Positions 28,801 to 35,941 of a stretch of DNA of 64,000 nt are shown here, one piece after another. Numbering within the stretch: the stretch's first letter is position 1; each line of letters opens with the position of its first letter. The notes below the pieces were generated by a model. That model did not search any database. It was given only the letters and a program-made list of their open reading frames with translations, and was not told where the DNA came from. Where the stretch lies: NCBI RefSeq assembly GCF_003258315.1, contig NZ_CP030032.1, forward strand, positions 2,395,804 to 2,459,803. The letters are read 5' to 3'. The DNA is from Bradymonas sediminis (GTDB taxonomy: Bacteria; Myxococcota_A; Bradymonadia; Bradymonadales; Bradymonadaceae). Made by a program: the position numbers and the translations under genes.

Positions 28801-31800
28801 CGGTCGAGCGTTGCGGCGCGACCGTGCATCTCCTCGATGACAACGCGCACCGCAGCCCACTCGACTCCGAAGACACGGTCATCGACCTGAGCAATGAGTC
28901 CGAAATCCTGAGCAAATTCAACGAGATCGGAAAAGTCGACGGCATCGTCAACCTGCTCGGCTACGGCCAAGACGCCGACACCGCCGACGCGATTCACCGC
29001 GCCGCGCGCCAGACCTACCACGTCGCCCGCGCCTGGCAGCAGCACCTGGGCCAGGCCCCCGGCGCCGACAACCTCTTCGTCTCCATCACCGGCATGGGCG
29101 GACGCCTGGGCTTCGATTCTTCCACGCGCCCGCTGCCGATGTGCGGCGCGATCTGCGGCCTGACCAAAGCGCTCGGCCGCGAGTGGAGCGACGCCGCGGT
29201 GCGCGTGGTCGACGTGGCGCGAGAGGGCTTCTATCCCGAGTTGGGACTGCAAATCCTGTCGCAGGTCCACGCCGACGCGCCGTCTTTGGAAGTCGGCCTT
29301 ATCGGCGGGGTTCGCTATGTGCCGGTCATCGTCGACGCTGAGCTGCTCGGCGGCCACGGCTCCACCCAATCCTACGCGCCCAACAAAGATTCGGTGGTGC
29401 TGGTGATTGGCGGAGCACGCGGCATCACCGCCGAGGTCGCCCTCGACATGGCCAAGCGCTTCGGCCCCAAACTCGCCCTGGTCGGGCGCTCCAAGCTCAC
29501 CCACCCGAACCCGCTCGAGATCGACCTGGCCGCCGAGAAGCGCCAGGCCCGCGCTCGCATTCAGGCCAGCGGCGAGCGCGTCACCCCGGTGCGCATTCGC
29601 CAGGAGTTGAAGCCGCTTAAATCGCAGATTGAGATCGCCCAGAATATCGCGCGCATGAAAAAAGCCGGCGCCCAGGCGGAGTATTTCTCCTGTGACGTCG
29701 CCGACCCGGCCAGCGTCGCGGTGCTGGTGGAGCGCGTCGCCTCGCGCTTCGGCAAGGTCGACGGCGTCATCCACGCCGCCGGCGTCGAAGAGAGCAAATT
29801 CCTGGCCGACAAGGACGCCGCGAGCTTCGACCGCGTCTTCTGCGGCAAGGCCGTCGGCGGGCTGAACCTGTGGCAGGCCGTTCGCGCCTATAACCCGAGC
29901 TTCTTCATCACCTTCTCCAGCGTCGCCGGCCGCTTCGGCAACGAGGGTCAGGTCGACTATAGCGCGGCCAACGAGGTGCTCAACAAACTCGTCGCCCAGA
30001 TCAACGCCACCACCGACACCCGCGGCCTGAGCATCGACTGGACCGCCTGGGGCGACGTCGGCATGGCCACTCACGGCTCGATGAGCACCATTCTAGAAGC
30101 CCGCGGCGTCGAGTTTTTGCCGGTCGAGATCGGCGCGCCCATCGTCGGAAACGCCATGGAGCGCGGCCTCACCGGCGAGTATCTGGTGGCCGGCGCGCTG
30201 GGCGAGATGGCCGGCGAAGCCGCGCTTGAGCGCTCGGCGCTGACCGGCGAGGACGTCTTTGAGAGCGACCAATATATCTTCGCCGACCGGGTCACCGAGG
30301 TCGACGATAACCATATCGTCATCGAGCGCGTCTTCGACCCGGAGCGTGATTATTTCATCAACGACCACGTCTACCAGGGCGTCGCGCTGCTGCCGGGCGT
30401 GATGGGCTTTGAGTTTATGGTCGAGGCGGCGAGCCAATTCGTCCAGAATCACAACCTCTTCGCCAACACCAACTCGGGCGTCCTCGAGGTTAGCGACGTC
30501 AGCTTTGAGCACGCCATTAAATTCCACCACGGCGAAGCGCTCCGCGCCTTCGCCACGGCGACCGTGCACAGCCGCCACGACGCCCATATCGTGCTGGACG
30601 TAATCCTGGAGACCTCGCGCACCGCCAAGACCGGCCGTCGCCTGGACAAGCAGCATTTCTCGGCGCGCGTCACCATCGGCCAGGCCCAGACCCAGCGCCC
30701 CGAGCCCATGGTGCTCGACGCCAACGCCACCTACCAGGTCGGCCCGGACAAGCGCGAGATCTACCGCCGCTTCTTCCACACCGGCAGCTTCCAGGTGCTC
30801 GAAAAAGTGCCGCATATCGGCGAGTCGGTGGTCATCGGCTACGGGCGAAACCCCACCGGTCGACTGAGCGCGTCGCAGAACGGACACGTCTTCATCAGCG
30901 ACCCGATGGTGCGCGAGATGGCGCTTCAAACCGCCGGCCTCTGGGGCATGAAGAATAACGGGCGCAGCTATCTTCCCATGGCCATCGGCCGCGCGATGCA
31001 ATTCGGCGTCGCCCAACCCGGCGAGGAGATCTGCATCCGCTGCCGTCGCCGAAACGACGCCCAGGAGCACACCATCGCCTTTGACGTCGACATCCTGACC
31101 CAAAAAGGTGAGCTCCTGCAGATCATGGAGAACGTCCAGCTCATCGGGCACCGCCTGCTCAGCGAAGACGAGCAATTCGGCGAATTCCCGACGCGTCGCC
31201 TCAGCTCGCGCCGCTTCACCCTGCCCGAGGCTGAGCTGCTGCTGAGCGACCTGGGCCTGGACGCCGACGCCATCCTCACCGACGGCGAGCGGGCCGAATA
31301 TGAGCGCTTCCGCAGCGACACCCGCAAGGCCGAATGGTTGGCCGCGCGCGTGGCCGCCAAGGACCTGATTCACTGCCACCTGCGCAACTTCTACGGCCTG
31401 AGCACGCCGCTCGGCGACGTGACCATCGCCAAAGACGCGCAAGGCGCGCCCTTTATCGAATTGCGCGGCGACTCCCAGCAGCAAATGGCCTCGACGCCGC
31501 TGCCGAGTCTCACGATTACGCACTCAAACGGCGTCGCCATCGCGGCCATCGCAGCCCCCGGCCCCAGCGGCCGCGCGGGCGTCGACCTCGAGGCCATCGA
31601 GGCGCGCGTCGAGGCCTTCGCCGATGACTATTTCTCGGCCGCCGAGCGCGCGCTGAAATTCCCCGAGAGCATCCACCTCGAGGATAGCGACCCCGAGTCG
31701 GCCCTTTTGTCGACCCTGTGGAGCATCAAAGAGGCGGTGAGCAAGGCGCTCGGCGCCGGGCTTCACCTCACGACCTCCGAGATTCAGGTCAGCGGCCTGC

Positions 31801-32213
31801 GCGTCGAAGACGGCTTTATCCGCGCGGCGGTCAACGTCAGCGGACGCGCCAAAGAGGCGCTCGTGAGCCTGAGCGGCGACGCAAACGCCACCGGCGAAGT
31901 GATGGAGGTGCGCGCACGTATCGACGCGAGCTTCGTCCTGGCGTATGCGTGGTTCGCGACGACCGGCACCGAAGTTTCATCCGCCCCCAGCGTCGAGCCA
32001 AAGCGCGTCGCCCCGGCGACGAGCCCCTCGCCGAAGGCAGCCGAGACCACCGCGCCGAAAAGCACGGACACGGACAGCAGCGTGCCGGACGACGCCTGGG
32101 TCAATATCGCCGCGGTCGCCGCGCTCCTCAAACACAAAGGCCTCCTCGGACGCCTGGAGAGCAGCGAGAGCAAAATCGAAAGTGAGAAAATTTCGCCCTG
32201 GAAACAATCATGA
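22887..32213 (+). CDS. Iterative type I Pfa/enediyne-like synthase, KS-AT-ACPx3-KS-KR-DH-PPTase
   Basis: A 3108-residue megasynthase. Domains in order: KS1 (about 15-490; Cys225, His359, His401); malonyl-type AT (about 625-945; FPGQGSQ, GHSLGE with Ser725); three ACPs with candidate attachment residues Thr1030, Thr1147 and Thr1264 in LGIDTVKQAE, where Ser is usual; KS2 (about 1350-1830; Cys1560, His1708 in SHETYT, His1748); an Ala/Pro-rich linker; KR (about 1930-2430; nucleotide loop VIGGARGIT, Tyr2358); DH (about 2470-2760; HVYQGVALLPG with His2494, Glu2677 where Asp is usual); and a C-terminal Sfp-type PPTase (about 2770-2990; GVDLE with Asp2900, WSIKEAVSKALG with Glu2949). There is no enoyl reductase or thioesterase. 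The start is fixed by an in-frame TAA at 22875-22877; no good Shine-Dalgarno is seen. The architecture mixes Pfa (tandem ACPs, two KS) with enediyne PksE (built-in PPTase), so a polyene or long-chain lipid is plausible. Product unknown. Confidence 0.93.
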   Translation: MTNSSRANSIAPPRSVAIIGIGTRVPGALSTADFWQNILNGHSAISEVPRDRWNPDLYWDEDRDALDKTYSKIGGWITDFEFERKKYRIPPMLVESMDPTQTLVLEATHEAFEDAGYLDKDFDRERCAVILGNAMGGDLRDRTNLRIFYAEVEEALRMSLLESVRGELSDAKIEQVLDTMQKRFRDPLPRVSEDSMPGELANVVAGRVAALFNLRGPNFITDAACASSLAAINTAIHGLQSRQYDMAVSGGVDRCMGASTFVKFSKIGALSADGSRPFDANANGFVMGEGGAILIMKRLEDAQRDGDKIYAVIRGVGASSDGKGKGITAPNPIGQKLSVRRAYADAGYGPRSVSLFEAHGTSTPVGDPIEANSLLSVIGEDSGDWSSAHVGIGSVKSMIGHLKAGAGAASLAKIALALKHKTLAPSINCVTPNPAIEFAGTPLRVQTQAEPWETRNGAPRRAGVSAFGFGGTNFHITLEEYDPDRASQGFYMEGGAQEDSNVDANNQGVASATAGNQIMNATSIHEDGILTFSAATEADAQRQFEAFAADFEARGLAATAAHRLPIEAPHFALPQDAVRLAISYASEDGLKTQVERIQKAFERGRGWKILANQGIYLGTERTGGRMAMLFPGQGSQYIGMLDNLRERYPIVQATFDEADAIMAPVLGRPLSSIIFPDPSDLSKEQANELLRQTEVTQPAVLTVDIALLRLFKHFGIEPDMVAGHSLGEYGACVAAGVMSFADALRTVAARGTQMAKATPLNGDKGLMASIPLPADEVEAVLRNINGYVVCANKNCPKQTIIAGLTDAVKEAVSIFEGQGHLVHILNVSHAFHTRVVAAASEPLRKHLSDVAIATPRVPILTNVTGGFYPTDPDEIRDLLAEQLASPVEFITQIEKMYEAGARVFVEIGPKRTQATFVSATLGKREHLASYSNHPKEGDIASLHNILGRLWAHGAWTQDAAKAVSQTAAPAAAAPAASAPAQPATPAAMPSDLSTDAIRQTLLDVLCEKTGYDPDEIEFDFELEADLGIDTVKQAEIMADVREHFQLAKDEEFRLADYPTLERMAAYVVENLGAAPAAAPQAAAPQAADPVAQAAPVEVAAAPQAAAVKVDPAAIRQTLLDVLCEKTGYDPDEIEFDFELEADLGIDTVKQAEIMADVRERFQLAKDEEFRLADYPTLARMAEYVVENLGAAPAAASTQAAAPVAIAAAAAQAPAQAAAPQAAKADVDPSAIRQTLLDVLCEKTGYDPDEIEFDFELEADLGIDTVKQAEIMADVREHFQLAKDEEFRLADYPTLARMAEYVVENLNNPAAAATTVVDAPEQAAAREVRSAPAAVAAPTGSQKYQPHQHAIPARISITGSALGLPGLEGIFDENAIDRLLAGDNFISDVPMAARQEMVDKYIVRVQKHANGGGELVKVEDVAEVIKLAGRALDGFDLADWGVSERMIEQFDHTSRLAIAAGINALRDAGLPMIPRYRETRNGSKITIGWQLPEAIGDETGIIFASAFAGEDALIDEVTRRYTDPDYQFDHRFLLKVLGMANARFAEMIGARGPNTRINNACASTTTAMGMAEDWIRAGRCKRVVIISADDASGETLMNWVGSGFLATGAATTQARVEDAALPFDKRRHGMIIGMGAVALVIEAQGLAEARGVEPIADILSTHFVNSAFHPTRLDVEHIAGEVGKAISRAEVDFKLDRKEIADKMVFVSHETYTPARGGSADAEIAALRDNFGDKASDIVVANTKGFTGHAMGAGIEDVLAIKTLQKQRVPHIANFKEPDPNLGDLRLSQGGDYPVDYALRMAAGFGSQLAVALLRFRARTEDRVFDPALYQRWLGELTGFENPELTVEQRTLRVVEGQPQPGPEDPKREAAPAPTPQAAPKAAPAPVAAKPVVANSVAPKIPAPKAAAPKTAVPKPVASNTDVDAATFEPRPIVVEAHTAAAYDLLELQAKLSGKNIVILNGPMLVTNMVLRAVERCGATVHLLDDNAHRSPLDSEDTVIDLSNESEILSKFNEIGKVDGIVNLLGYGQDADTADAIHRAARQTYHVARAWQQHLGQAPGADNLFVSITGMGGRLGFDSSTRPLPMCGAICGLTKALGREWSDAAVRVVDVAREGFYPELGLQILSQVHADAPSLEVGLIGGVRYVPVIVDAELLGGHGSTQSYAPNKDSVVLVIGGARGITAEVALDMAKRFGPKLALVGRSKLTHPNPLEIDLAAEKRQARARIQASGERVTPVRIRQELKPLKSQIEIAQNIARMKKAGAQAEYFSCDVADPASVAVLVERVASRFGKVDGVIHAAGVEESKFLADKDAASFDRVFCGKAVGGLNLWQAVRAYNPSFFITFSSVAGRFGNEGQVDYSAANEVLNKLVAQINATTDTRGLSIDWTAWGDVGMATHGSMSTILEARGVEFLPVEIGAPIVGNAMERGLTGEYLVAGALGEMAGEAALERSALTGEDVFESDQYIFADRVTEVDDNHIVIERVFDPERDYFINDHVYQGVALLPGVMGFEFMVEAASQFVQNHNLFANTNSGVLEVSDVSFEHAIKFHHGEALRAFATATVHSRHDAHIVLDVILETSRTAKTGRRLDKQHFSARVTIGQAQTQRPEPMVLDANATYQVGPDKREIYRRFFHTGSFQVLEKVPHIGESVVIGYGRNPTGRLSASQNGHVFISDPMVREMALQTAGLWGMKNNGRSYLPMAIGRAMQFGVAQPGEEICIRCRRRNDAQEHTIAFDVDILTQKGELLQIMENVQLIGHRLLSEDEQFGEFPTRRLSSRRFTLPEAELLLSDLGLDADAILTDGERAEYERFRSDTRKAEWLAARVAAKDLIHCHLRNFYGLSTPLGDVTIAKDAQGAPFIELRGDSQQQMASTPLPSLTITHSNGVAIAAIAAPGPSGRAGVDLEAIEARVEAFADDYFSAAERALKFPESIHLEDSDPESALLSTLWSIKEAVSKALGAGLHLTTSEIQVSGLRVEDGFIRAAVNVSGRAKEALVSLSGDANATGEVMEVRARIDASFVLAYAWFATTGTEVSSAPSVEPKRVAPATSPSPKAAETTAPKSTDTDSSVPDDAWVNIAAVAALLKHKGLLGRLESSESKIESEKISPWKQS
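25872..26802 (+). repeat. Three tandem ACP-coding repeats, 351-bp period
   Basis: The ACP modules begin at equivalent codons 25872, 26223 and 26574, exactly 351 bases (117 codons) apart, including the Ala/Pro/Gln-rich linkers. The protein sequences of the three folded domains are nearly identical, while the DNA differs mostly at third codon positions. This indicates tandem duplication followed by purifying selection. Confidence 0.95.
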
Positions 32214-32728
32214 TCTATCTCGTCGAAATCGAAGGCCATAAAGACCTGAAAGTCGCGCTCACCGAAACTCGCCGCGGCGTGTGGAAGGCGAGCGTGGACG
32301 GTCACGAAGGCGTTGAGTTGGAGTTCCGCGGGCGTGCCGAAAATGGCGCCTATATGATGGTGATCGGCGGGGAGACCCGCGAATTTCACCTGGACAAAAA
32401 CTGCACCAAATACCTGATGGACGACGGCGAGCGGGTCTCGCGATTCCTGGTCGAGAACGCCGGCGAAGTCGTGCTTGAGCACGACCGCCAATTCGACACG
32501 GAGTGGGAATTTCCGGTCAACCGTCTCGACAGCACCATCACGGGCATCGTCCTTGAGATTCTGGTAAAACCCGGCGAGCAGGTCCAGGAAGGCCAGCCGG
32601 TGATTATTATTGAAGCCATGAAAATGGAGAACACGCTGAGCGCCCCGATGACCGCGAAGGTCGAATCGATCGGCGTCGAAGTCGGACAAACCGTCTACGC
32701 CGGCGATGAATTGGTAACTTTTTCATAA
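32210..32728 (+). CDS. Biotin carboxyl carrier protein of an acyl-CoA carboxylase
   Basis: A 172-residue protein whose C-terminal half is a biotinyl/lipoyl domain with the biotinylation motif EAMKMEN (Lys138). The N-terminal half resembles the linker found ahead of BCCP in acetyl/propionyl-CoA carboxylases. Its ATG overlaps the synthase stop (ATGA), so translation is coupled. Biotinylated, it would carry CO2 from a biotin carboxylase to the carboxyltransferase encoded next. No biotin carboxylase subunit is in the window and must be shared from elsewhere. Coupling to the synthase suggests dedicated supply of malonyl-type extender units. Confidence 0.93.
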   Translation: MIYLVEIEGHKDLKVALTETRRGVWKASVDGHEGVELEFRGRAENGAYMMVIGGETREFHLDKNCTKYLMDDGERVSRFLVENAGEVVLEHDRQFDTEWEFPVNRLDSTITGIVLEILVKPGEQVQEGQPVIIIEAMKMENTLSAPMTAKVESIGVEVGQTVYAGDELVTFS

Positions 32729-32773
32729 GTTACGTCGGGCGATCACTGTTTAATTTTCAAATGAGCGGGCCTT

Positions 32774-34369
32774 ATGAATACGAATCAGACCTCAAACTCG
32801 CAGCAGCCACCCAAGGAAAACTCCTCGGCCAAGAACACCGCCGTCGACAGCCACACGGTTCAAACCGTCGCGCCGCAGACCGATGAGCGCACTGCGCTGG
32901 TCGAGGGACGCCGCAAGATCAGCGTCGCCCGCGCGCGCCTGGAGCGCCTCTTTGACGACGGCACCATGGAAGAGATCGGCGCCGAGGTGACCCACCGCGC
33001 CACCGACTTCGGCCTGGAAAAACGCCGCATCCCCGGCGACGGCGTCGTCACCGCTGCTGGGCTGGTCGACGGCCGCCCGGTCTACGCGTTCGCCCAGGAC
33101 CGCACCGTTTTGGGCGGAAGCCTCGGCCAGGCCCACGCCCAAAAGATCGTGCGTCTCCAAGACCTCGCCCTGCGCGCCGGCGCCCCGCTCATCGCGGTCA
33201 ACGACTCCGGCGGCGCGCGCATCCAAGAAGGCGTCGACGCCCTTGGCGGCTACGGCGAGATCTTTCGACGAAACGTCCAATCAAGCGGCGTGATCCCGCA
33301 GATCAGCATCATCGCCGGGCCGTGCGCCGGCGGCGCGGTCTACTCCCCCGCCCTGACCGATTTCGTCGGCATGGTCGAAGGCTCAAGCTTTATGTTTTTG
33401 ACCGGCCCCAAGGTCGTCAAGACCGTGACCTTTGAGGACGTCACCGTCGAAGAGCTCGGCGGCGCCACCACCCACGCCTATAAGACTGGCGTGAGTCATT
33501 TCGCGTGGAAAAACGATCTCGAGGCCATCGATAACACCCGCAAATTGCTGAGCTATTTGCCCTCGAATAACCGCGAGAACCCGCCCTTTATTGAGCCCGA
33601 AGACGACGTCGAGCGCATGGACCCGAAATTCCACGACGTCGTGCCGAGCAACACCCGCCAGCCCTACGACGTGCGCAAACTCGTGGCCCTGGTCGCCGAC
33701 AAAGATAGCTTTTTCGAGGTCCACGAAAATTGGGCCAAAAATATCGTCGTCGGCTTCGCGCGCCTGGGCGGCCACGTCATCGGCATCGTCGCCAACCAAC
33801 CCCAGGAGATGGCCGGCGTGCTCGACATCGACGCCAGCCGCAAGGCCGCCCGCTTCATCCGCACCTGCAACGGCTACCATATCCCGATCGTCAGCCTCAT
33901 CGACGTCCCCGGGTTTTTGCCCGGGCGCACCCAGGAGCACGCCGGCGTCATCGACCACGGCGCCAAGCTGCTCTACGCCTATTGCGAGGCGACCGTCCCG
34001 AAGCTGTCGGTCATCATCCGCAAATCCTACGGTGGCGCCTATATCGTCATGAGCTCCAAGCACGTCGGCGGCGACATCAACCTCGCCTGGCCCGACGCCG
34101 AGATCGCCGTCATGGGCGCCAAGGGCGCCGTCGAGGTCCTCAACCGGCGCGACATCGCCGCCGCCGACGACCCCGAGGCCAAACAAGAAGAGCTCATCCA
34201 GGCCTACGAGGACAAATTCCTCAACCCCAATATCGCCGCCCAACGCGGCTACCTCGACGCGGTCATCGAGCCCCACGAGACCCGCCGCAAGCTCTACCGC
34301 TACCTGCGCGTCATGCTGAACAAACGCGAGTGGATGCCGCCCAAGCGCCACGGGAATATCCCGACCTGA
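32774..34369 (+). CDS. Acyl-CoA carboxylase carboxyltransferase subunit
   Basis: A 531-residue PccB/AccD-type carboxyltransferase with N- and C-terminal crotonase-like halves. Landmarks: GGSLGQAHAQKI, NDSGGARIQEGVDALGGYGEIF, AGPCAGGAVYSPALTDF, DVPGFLPGRTQEHAGVIDHGAKLL and NLAWPDAEIAVMGAKGAVEVL. At the specificity position studied in Streptomyces PccB (Asp422) and AccB (Ile420), in GGAYxVM, this protein has Ile424. That matches the relaxed AccB type rather than the propionyl-specific type, so acetyl-CoA is a likely substrate and malonyl-CoA the product (inference). The first 35 residues are a Ser/Gln/Thr-rich extension. It lies 45 bases after the BCCP gene and ahead of a strong terminator that closes the operon. 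Confidence 0.94.
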   Translation: MNTNQTSNSQQPPKENSSAKNTAVDSHTVQTVAPQTDERTALVEGRRKISVARARLERLFDDGTMEEIGAEVTHRATDFGLEKRRIPGDGVVTAAGLVDGRPVYAFAQDRTVLGGSLGQAHAQKIVRLQDLALRAGAPLIAVNDSGGARIQEGVDALGGYGEIFRRNVQSSGVIPQISIIAGPCAGGAVYSPALTDFVGMVEGSSFMFLTGPKVVKTVTFEDVTVEELGGATTHAYKTGVSHFAWKNDLEAIDNTRKLLSYLPSNNRENPPFIEPEDDVERMDPKFHDVVPSNTRQPYDVRKLVALVADKDSFFEVHENWAKNIVVGFARLGGHVIGIVANQPQEMAGVLDIDASRKAARFIRTCNGYHIPIVSLIDVPGFLPGRTQEHAGVIDHGAKLLYAYCEATVPKLSVIIRKSYGGAYIVMSSKHVGGDINLAWPDAEIAVMGAKGAVEVLNRRDIAAADDPEAKQEELIQAYEDKFLNPNIAAQRGYLDAVIEPHETRRKLYRYLRVMLNKREWMPPKRHGNIPT

Positions 34370-34395
34370 TGGGTTTGTGATTCACGACGATACAG

Positions 34396-34438
34396 AACGG
34401 CGGCCCGAGCAGAATTGCTCGGGCCGCCGTTTTGTTTT
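34396..34438 (+). terminator. Intrinsic terminator of the megasynthase operon
   Basis: A 16-bp perfect stem (AACGGCGGCCCGAGCA, 34396-34411; 3' arm 34416-34431) with loop GAAT is followed by TTGTTTT. It begins 27 bases after the carboxyltransferase stop. Confidence 0.95.
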
Positions 34439-34590
34439 GAATATATTCGCGAGCGACACATCTCTATTATTGTCGCCAGAGCGCGGCGCCGCCGGCGCGG
34501 GGCCTGGTTTGTGTTGCCTGGCTAGATTGGATATATAGTAACACGATCATAAAAATAATAAATGAATTCAACATGCTTAGAGGTTTGACC

Positions 34591-35724
34591 ATGATATCGC
34601 CATGCTCGCAACGATGTCTCCTCGGGTTGCTTTTTGTGATTTGCGCCGCTCTCGGTGGCCTCCCTGGATGTGCTCTCGTAGATGCGTTTAACGGAGACTC
34701 CTCGGAATCCCGCGACGTGGGCGACGACGCCAGATCTAACCCCGACGACGTGGGCTCCAACCCAGGCGATGCTAACCATAACCCCGGCGACGCCAACCCC
34801 GGCGACGCCGGCACCAACCCCGATGACGCCGACGCCAACCCCAACCCCGGCGACGCCGATACCAACCCGGACGACACCGACCCCAACCCCGGCGACGATG
34901 GATATGCTGCTGTGAATTGCGGAGCCTATTATTGTTGCGCGCTCACCAACGCCGACTCGACGCTCGTGTGTTGGGGTGACGATCAGTTGCCAGAGGGGGA
35001 CGCTCTTCCCGCAGAAGCGTTTGACGCGGTCGCCGTGGGAGCGTCCCACACCTGCGCGATTCGCCGCGAGGATTCAAAGGCGGTTTGCTGGGGAAAATAC
35101 TCCGCAAATTCCAGCACAGCACGCCCATCACCGGATGTCGCCTATAGGGCCATTTCGTCGAGCAGGGGTTATTCCTGCGGCATCAATGACGATGATCACG
35201 TTGAATGTTGGGGCCCGTCATCAAGTCCGCCGAAACCACTCAGCGAAAAGGGGCGAACAAGCGGAAAACAATTTCTTAGCCTCTCCACGAATGAGGATCA
35301 CGCTTGCGGAATCCTCGACGACAAGACGGTATTTTGCTGGGGGAATGAGAGTCCGGGACAACCGGAGTCCCCAACGAGTGATACTTTTACGGCCGTCGCG
35401 GCAGGTGTCGGGCACACCTGCGCGATTCGCGAGAGCGACTCGAAGATCGTGTGCTGGGGTTTTATTTTTAGTGAATCCGACGAGAAATTTAGCGCCGTTG
35501 TGGCGGGCGACGACTTCACCTGCGGAATTCGTGAAAACGACTCCCAAATCCACTGTTGGGAGGAATCTAGCTACAACATAACCCCACCGCCCTCCGTTAG
35601 GTTTAAGTCGCTCACCGCTGGCAGATCTCACGTGTGTGGGATCCGAGAGAGCGACTCGTCGGTGGAATGCTGGGGCACGAATACCTACGGGGACGTCACC
35701 CAAGGACCAGACTCCGCCCCCTAA
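34591..35724 (+). CDS. RCC1-like repeat lipoprotein
   Basis: A 377-residue lipoprotein. The ATG at 34591 is preferred over 34573 because AGAGGT precedes it at 7-base spacing and the signal peptide then has normal length; the lipobox is LPGC. Residues about 45-100 are a low-complexity Asn/Pro/Gly/Asp linker (repeating NPGDA, NPDDA). The rest consists of about seven blades of an RCC1/BNR-like pattern, each with a C-(A/G)-I-x(5-9)-C-W-G signature such as HTCAIRESDSKIVCWG. These probably form a disulfide-stabilised beta-propeller on the cell surface. It is the upstream member of a tandem pair with 35942-37531. Function unknown; a ligand-binding role would fit. Confidence 0.82.
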   Translation: MISPCSQRCLLGLLFVICAALGGLPGCALVDAFNGDSSESRDVGDDARSNPDDVGSNPGDANHNPGDANPGDAGTNPDDADANPNPGDADTNPDDTDPNPGDDGYAAVNCGAYYCCALTNADSTLVCWGDDQLPEGDALPAEAFDAVAVGASHTCAIRREDSKAVCWGKYSANSSTARPSPDVAYRAISSSRGYSCGINDDDHVECWGPSSSPPKPLSEKGRTSGKQFLSLSTNEDHACGILDDKTVFCWGNESPGQPESPTSDTFTAVAAGVGHTCAIRESDSKIVCWGFIFSESDEKFSAVVAGDDFTCGIRENDSQIHCWEESSYNITPPPSVRFKSLTAGRSHVCGIRESDSSVECWGTNTYGDVTQGPDSAP

Positions 35725-35760
35725 CCCTGGCCAGTTCCCCTCTACCGATCCACTGATATT

Positions 35761-35794
35761 CCCGCTGAGGCCGCGCTCGCGACACCTCAGCGGG
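35761..35794. repeat. 10-bp inverted repeat between the RCC1-like genes
   Basis: CCCGCTGAGG (35761-35770) and CCTCAGCGGG (35785-35794) form a perfect stem with a 14-base loop, 36 bases after the upstream stop. No T-run follows, so it may be a weak terminator or an mRNA 3' stabiliser. Confidence 0.5.
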
Positions 35795-35941
35795 AGCGCT
35801 TCCGCAAGCCCCCGCCGCACTCTTTCGAAAGCCAGCAGAATGATCGCCCCCAACGCGAATTGCGCCACACTTCTGAATTTTATATAGAGCCCCACGACTA
35901 TTTTCGAATGGTATAAACCTGAGACTTTCGGCGCCCCAACT

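Noticed and set aside
26982-30074. A 1030-codon open frame antisense to the megasynthase
   Set aside because: Its composition (Ala/Gly/Asp/Val/Arg shadow) mirrors the sense strand's GC-rich third positions; the sense strand encodes a clear multi-domain enzyme. Other long antisense frames (904-2394, 23526-24941, 30093-31523, 51540-53759) were rejected for the same reason.
21669-34369. MBL-fold gene as part of the megasynthase operon (as a thioesterase-like releasing enzyme)
   Set aside because: Tempting because the synthase lacks a release domain, but the 417-base AT-rich gap with palindromes and the lactonase-like motifs give no direct support.
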